Below are positions 60,091-64,000 of a DNA stretch of 64,000 nt, piece after piece. Under the pieces are notes generated by a model. That model was not told where the DNA came from. It saw only the letters and a program-made list of their open reading frames with translations, and did no database searches. Position numbers and translations under genes: made by a program. This DNA is from Ascaphus truei (taxonomy: Eukaryota; Chordata; Amphibia; Anura; Ascaphidae). The stretch spans positions 124,168,806 to 124,232,805 of the forward strand of contig CM071568.1 of the NCBI GenBank assembly GCA_036426205.1, in the 5' to 3' direction. Numbering within the stretch: the stretch's first letter is position 1; each line of letters begins with the position of its first letter.

Positions 60091-61067
60091 AGCGGGTGCA
60101 CGCACAGGAGTTCACAGCTGACTGCTCTGAACCTAGCCACACAACGGAGGTGGCTCCTGATCGCGTCACTCTACTACTCTTTGTCTCAGTACTATTAGCG
60201 GAAGGTATAAGGGCGCTTTTAGGGACTCTGCTCTTAATACTTATACCATAACCTGTATCATAATAGTCTGAAGTAAAGGGTGCATTTAGGGAATTTTTCT
60301 CCTCAGGTACATTAAGCAGTGTATCGGTCAGTAGCATACTAGCCTGGATTCATCTTATCTGTGCTGGGATTTGCAGGGTTTTTACTTACCGCTGCTACCA
60401 CAGCATCAGAATCCAACCGGCAGTAGGATCAATTGTACAGGTTACTACTGTATAGAGCATTTGGTTGTGAGCATAACAGTTCTTCAGTGCTAATTGAGTT
60501 CAGCTGATCATTCATTATTACACCAGTGCACCAGCCTGTCACAATATGGGTACATGCTTACACAACAGCACACTCTACAGATGTTATGAGTGACCATTAT
60601 TTTGGTATTCACCAGGTCCTTTTACATATTGCAGTAGTGTTGCACATCAACACAGTGTATTTCATATGACCCACTGTGTCCTATATACAGTATATGTATG
60701 CAGGTTATCTCCACATACATTTATCGCTAATCATACTGCAAACTTTGTACCATTTGAGGTAGTTTTGTTCACATTTAGTGAACAGTGGACAATTAAAGTA
60801 CCATATTGCAAATCTGAGGTACATTACCCAGACATTGCAAGTGAAGGGACATAGTAACCCTTTCACAACCTTGAGGTATCCTGGACTTCAGCATTATAAG
60901 TTTGTATTACAGGACACGACGTTGTGTTTAATATTCATTTTAATCACCATTATTTGAAAGGATAATAATAAAGTTACATGTTTTTAATATTACCACAATA
61001 CAACCAGGTTTTTGACTGCGTGCCCAAACTGGGTTAGTTTCCTCTTTGTGTATACCTCCATAAGCTG

Positions 61068-61814
61068 CCAGCTTCTTTGTCGCTGGAGCCTTCCACCCAC
61101 ACATCGTCTCCACAGTGCTCAGGATTATGAAAAGAGAATACTGTGGAACATGGGTAGAAGTCTCCAGCAGCAGAGCAAAGAAGCTGGGAGCTTGTCGGAG
61201 GTACGCACCGAGAAGCATTGAAGACCTCAGGTCACCCTTTTTCGTACGGACGAACCATTAAACATGGAACAACACATCAAATAATATTTTTAAGGTAATA
61301 TGCCATAGTTCTAGGTTAAAGTCAGAGAGAGACTATTGAATTTACTTACAAAGTCTGCGCATTTATCTATTTTTATTACGTGTCATACTGTACAAATAGA
61401 ACATACGCTGCATGTTCTATTGGTCAAGATTCCTTTTTTGGTGTAATTAGCTTTCATATAAAGATTTAAATCAACATTAAACTAACAATTTCATTTTTGT
61501 ATTCTGTGAAGAATTAATGTTTTAGATTTTTTTCAGTGAGCATCCACTAATTATATTATTCTTTTTAACTGATGATGGAATCAATGACTTTACAAAGCAC
61601 AAAACAATGTTTACAGTAAAGTACAATAGGCAAATATTGTAATATCCCTGCAAAGCTTTTGTTTACCACTGAAATTTTGAAAGCTTAAATAAAAATATTG
61701 AAATACTTGCAATACTAAAAAAAAAAAGTGTCAATCAGATCTTAGTTAAATCAGGTCCTAGGCAGGACTGCCCCTTTAAATCCCCTTCCTTTATCCTAGC
61801 CCTGTAAAACTTAC
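61068..61814. other. ALDH5A1 intron, no feature
   Basis: AT-rich intron sequence between the Penelope insertion and the exon at 61815. A short inverted CAGCTTCTTTG/CAAAGAAGCTG pair lies at about 61065-61190. Confidence 0.6.
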
Positions 61815-61985
61815 TGGGGTAATGATTGTTACAACTCCAACAGGTTGTTTGAGGACCAAGGCCCTTCTGTCTTTCATTGGAACTGAAAGCACATCCCCAT
61901 ATATACGACGAGCCTCTTCTGAAAACCACTCCAAAAAGTTAGCTGCATACACAATCTCACCAACTGCTTCTTTCATTGGTTTACC
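61815..61985 (-). CDS. ALDH5A1: ALDH5A1 upstream exon
   Basis: A 171-bp exon encodes [20 protein letters not shown] and ends [13 protein letters not shown], continuing in phase 0 into WNFP. The acceptor is CCCTCAG and the donor gtaagt. [11 protein letters not shown] is the SSADH-like helix. Compared with the human protein it starts at about residue 146, so at least one or two further exons lie upstream. None was recognised between 61986 and 64000. Confidence 0.97.
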
Positions 61986-62289
61986 CTGAGGGAAAAGGTC
62001 ACATATAAAGCTACATTTCACACATATTTTGAATATTGAATAAGCTTTATTACAGCATTGCTGAGGCCATTTGTAGCAGAAATATATCTTTAAGTTTTTG
62101 ATTTTTTGGCAAAATGATAAAAAATAAAAATAAAGAGTTTTTAAAAACTTTTCTTACGAGCGCGAGCTTTTTCAGGTCCCTTACTGTAAATTCAAACAAG
62201 GTGCTAATGCAGGCAACCCATAGCTCCTTGTAAGAGGTATAGCTAGATATACAAATACTTCTCCCTCTACCACTTGCCCTCTTGACCCC

Positions 62290-63740
62290 ATTCCCTCCCA
62301 TCTCCTAAAACATCTTGTTCCTACTATAACCCCTATGCTCACACACATATTTAACTCCTCCCTTTATTCTGGTACCTTTCCCTCCTCCTTCAAAACATGC
62401 AACAGTTATACCATTACTCAAAAACAGAAAGCTTGACCCTACCTGTCTTTCTAACTATCGACCTGTCTCCCTCCTGCCTTTTGCCTCTAAACTCCTTGAA
62501 CGTCTTGTATTCTCTCGCTTGCTCCACTTTTTCAACACCCATTCTCTCCTAGACCCTCTACAATCTGGCTTCCGCACTGCTCACTCGACTGAAACAGCCC
62601 TCACGAAAATAACTAATGACCTCCATGCTGCCAAAGACAGAGATCATTACACTCTGCTCATATTACCTGACCTCTCTGCAGCATTTGACACCGTGGACCA
62701 CCCTCTTCTCCTATCTTGGTATTAGTAACCAAGCTCTATCCTGGATCTCCTCTTACCTACCTTCGTACTTTCAGTGTCTCTTCTGCTAACACCTTCTCCT
62801 CCTCCATAGATCTCTCTGTGGGGGTGCCGCAGGGTTCTGTCCTGGGACCTCTTCTCTTTTCGCTGTACACTTTCTGTAGGTGACCTAATCACATCCCTTG
62901 GGTTTAAATATCACCTCTATGCTGACGACACACAAATTTACTTTTCAACCCCTGACCTTACACCTGCTGTACAGACCAAAGTTTCTGAATGTCTCTCTGC
63001 GATATCATCCTGGATGGCCCTCCGCCGACATTAACATGACAAAAACAGAGCTCCTCATACTTCCTCCCAAACCTGGCCATACTACCTACTTCCACATTAC
63101 TGTTGGAAGTACCATCATTCACCCAGTAGCCCAAGCACGCTTCCTAGGGGGTCACACTTGACTCCTTTCTCACATTCTCTTCCCACATTCAAAACATTTC
63201 TAAAACCTGTTGCCTTTTCCTCCGCAATATCACAAAGATACGCCCTTTCCTCTGTTCCTCGACTGCTAAAACTCTGACTCAGGCCCTCATTCTCTCCCGT
63301 CTCGACTACTGTAACCTCCTGCTGTCCGGCCTTCCTGCCTCCCCTACAATCTATCCTAAACGCTGCTGCCAGAATCACTCTACTGTTTCCTAAATCTATC
63401 TCAGCGTCTCCCCTGCTGAAATCGCTCTCCTGGCTTCCTATTAAATCCTGTATGATACATGCAATTCCCCTCCTCACTTTTAAAGCTTTACACTCTTCTG
63501 CCCCTCCTTACATCTCATCCCTAATTTCTCGCTATGCACCATCCAGACTCTTGCGTTCTGCTCAAGGAAGTCTTCTCTCTCCCCCCTTTGTATCTAAAGC
63601 ACTCTCCCGCCTTAAACCTTTCTCACTGACTGCCCCACACCTCTGGAATGCCCTTCCCCTCAATACCCGACTAGCACCCTCTCTATCCACCTTTAAGACC
63701 CACCTTAAGACACACTTTTTTAAAGAAGCATATGAGTAGC
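62290..63740 (+). pseudogene. L2/CR1-group LINE reverse transcriptase, frameshifted
   Basis: Fragments in successive frames give the RT motif order: [20 protein letters not shown] near 62525, [15 protein letters not shown] near 62670, [17 protein letters not shown] near 62820, and YADDTQIYF near 62920. The C-terminal block (LLTFKALHSSAPPYISSLIS, then PHLWNALPLNTRLAPSLSTF) ends at TAG about 63737-63739. That block is typical of L2/CR1-group LINEs in vertebrates. Several frameshifts make it inactive. It is on the strand opposite ALDH5A1, beyond its leftmost recognised upstream exon. Confidence 0.85.
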
Positions 63741-63766
63741 ACCGTAGATATTACTATACACATGAT

Positions 63767-63922
63767 CAGTGTTCGACAAACCTATACATTTGCACGCCTC
63801 GGGCGAGTGGATTTAACATCGTGGCGAGCGCCAATTTGCCCAAGCAGCACACGTGTGGTACTAGGTGGCGAGTAGATTTTTTTGTTCGGCGAGTAGATTT
63901 TTTGGTGATTTGTCGACCACTG
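63767..63922. mobile_element. hAT-type MITE, 156 bp
   Basis: A perfect 8-bp duplication CACATGAT lies at 63759-63766 and 63923-63930. The inverted ends begin CAGTGTTCGACAAA and CAGTGGTCGACAAA. An 8-bp duplication plus CAGTG ends fits hAT. It sits 27 bp after the LINE stop codon, probably in the LINE 3' UTR. Confidence 0.85.
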
Positions 63923-64000
63923 CACATGATACATAAAGCTTGGCCCTCTGCAGAAGCACTTACCAAAATGCCCTACTACTGTTTCTGTACGTTCCTCCTA

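Larger units (their letters stand above)
55303..61052 (-). mobile_element. Penelope-like element in a large palindrome, 15-bp target duplication
   Basis: TACCTCCATAAGCTG lies at 55288-55302 and 61053-61067. The right arm (59509-61052) and left arm (about 55382-58203) are inverted copies. The left arm is lengthened by two later insertions. Without these it is about 1555 bp, compared with about 1544. Between the arms is the 3' half of a Penelope ORF on the minus strand. A tail of about 80 bp (55303-55381) lies outside the left arm. Inverted terminal pseudo-LTRs and a short duplication are known for Penelope. Each inner arm end carries the same RT piece. Confidence 0.85.

Overview
The window looks like vertebrate nuclear DNA. 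It is most likely from an amphibian, probably a frog. That is an inference from two conserved host genes and a dense, nested mix of transposable elements: Bel/Pao and Ty3/Gypsy LTR elements, Penelope-like elements (PLEs), L1-like and L2/CR1-like LINEs, and hAT and PIF/Harbinger MITEs. There are no operons and no prokaryotic signals. One assembly gap lies at 26722-26788.

Host genes. The last two coding exons of KIAA0319 (+ strand, 36569-36660 and 38311-38489) face eight exons of ALDH5A1 (- strand, 61985 down to the stop at 49412). ALDH5A1 encodes mitochondrial succinate-semialdehyde dehydrogenase. All eight ALDH5A1 exons have GT-AG borders and join in frame. They include the catalytic Glu and the Cys-x-Cys active site. 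The 5' exons (transit peptide and N-terminus) lie beyond the right edge. The tail-to-tail order matches the mammalian KIAA0319-ALDH5A1 neighbourhood as I remember it.

Layout. 1-4.7 kb: fragment of a Bel/Pao LTR element with a duplicated R/U5-like block, a 115-bp minisatellite and a broken gag. 5.5-7.0 kb: palindromic, MITE-like sequence. 7.2-22.9 kb: two tandem copies of one Ty3/Gypsy element (PNMA-like gag) sharing a middle LTR. Both copies carry the same two nested insertions. 22.9-28.5 kb: Penelope-like pieces in head-to-head orientation, followed by two tandem 731-bp units. 28.8-29.75 kb: a foldback element with a second palindromic element inside it. 30-36 kb: mostly unrecognised sequence and an L1-like LINE on the minus strand. 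36.5-49.4 kb: KIAA0319 3' end, then MITEs, LINE and PLE remnants. 49.4-62 kb: ALDH5A1, with a 5.75-kb palindromic PLE in one intron. 62.3-63.9 kb: an L2/CR1-like LINE with a hAT MITE just after it.

Main finding. Four insertions share one build: arm, spacer, inverted arm, unpaired tail, flanked by 14-15 bp target-site duplications. One (55303-61052) encodes Penelope reverse transcriptase and GIY-YIG endonuclease. The other three (18641-19569, 29032-29556, 44666-45478) are short and apparently non-coding. Hammerhead-like motifs occur in two of the four and in the tandem PLE-linked units. This suggests a family of palindromic, non-autonomous elements mobilised by Penelope-type machinery. That link is an inference and needs testing.
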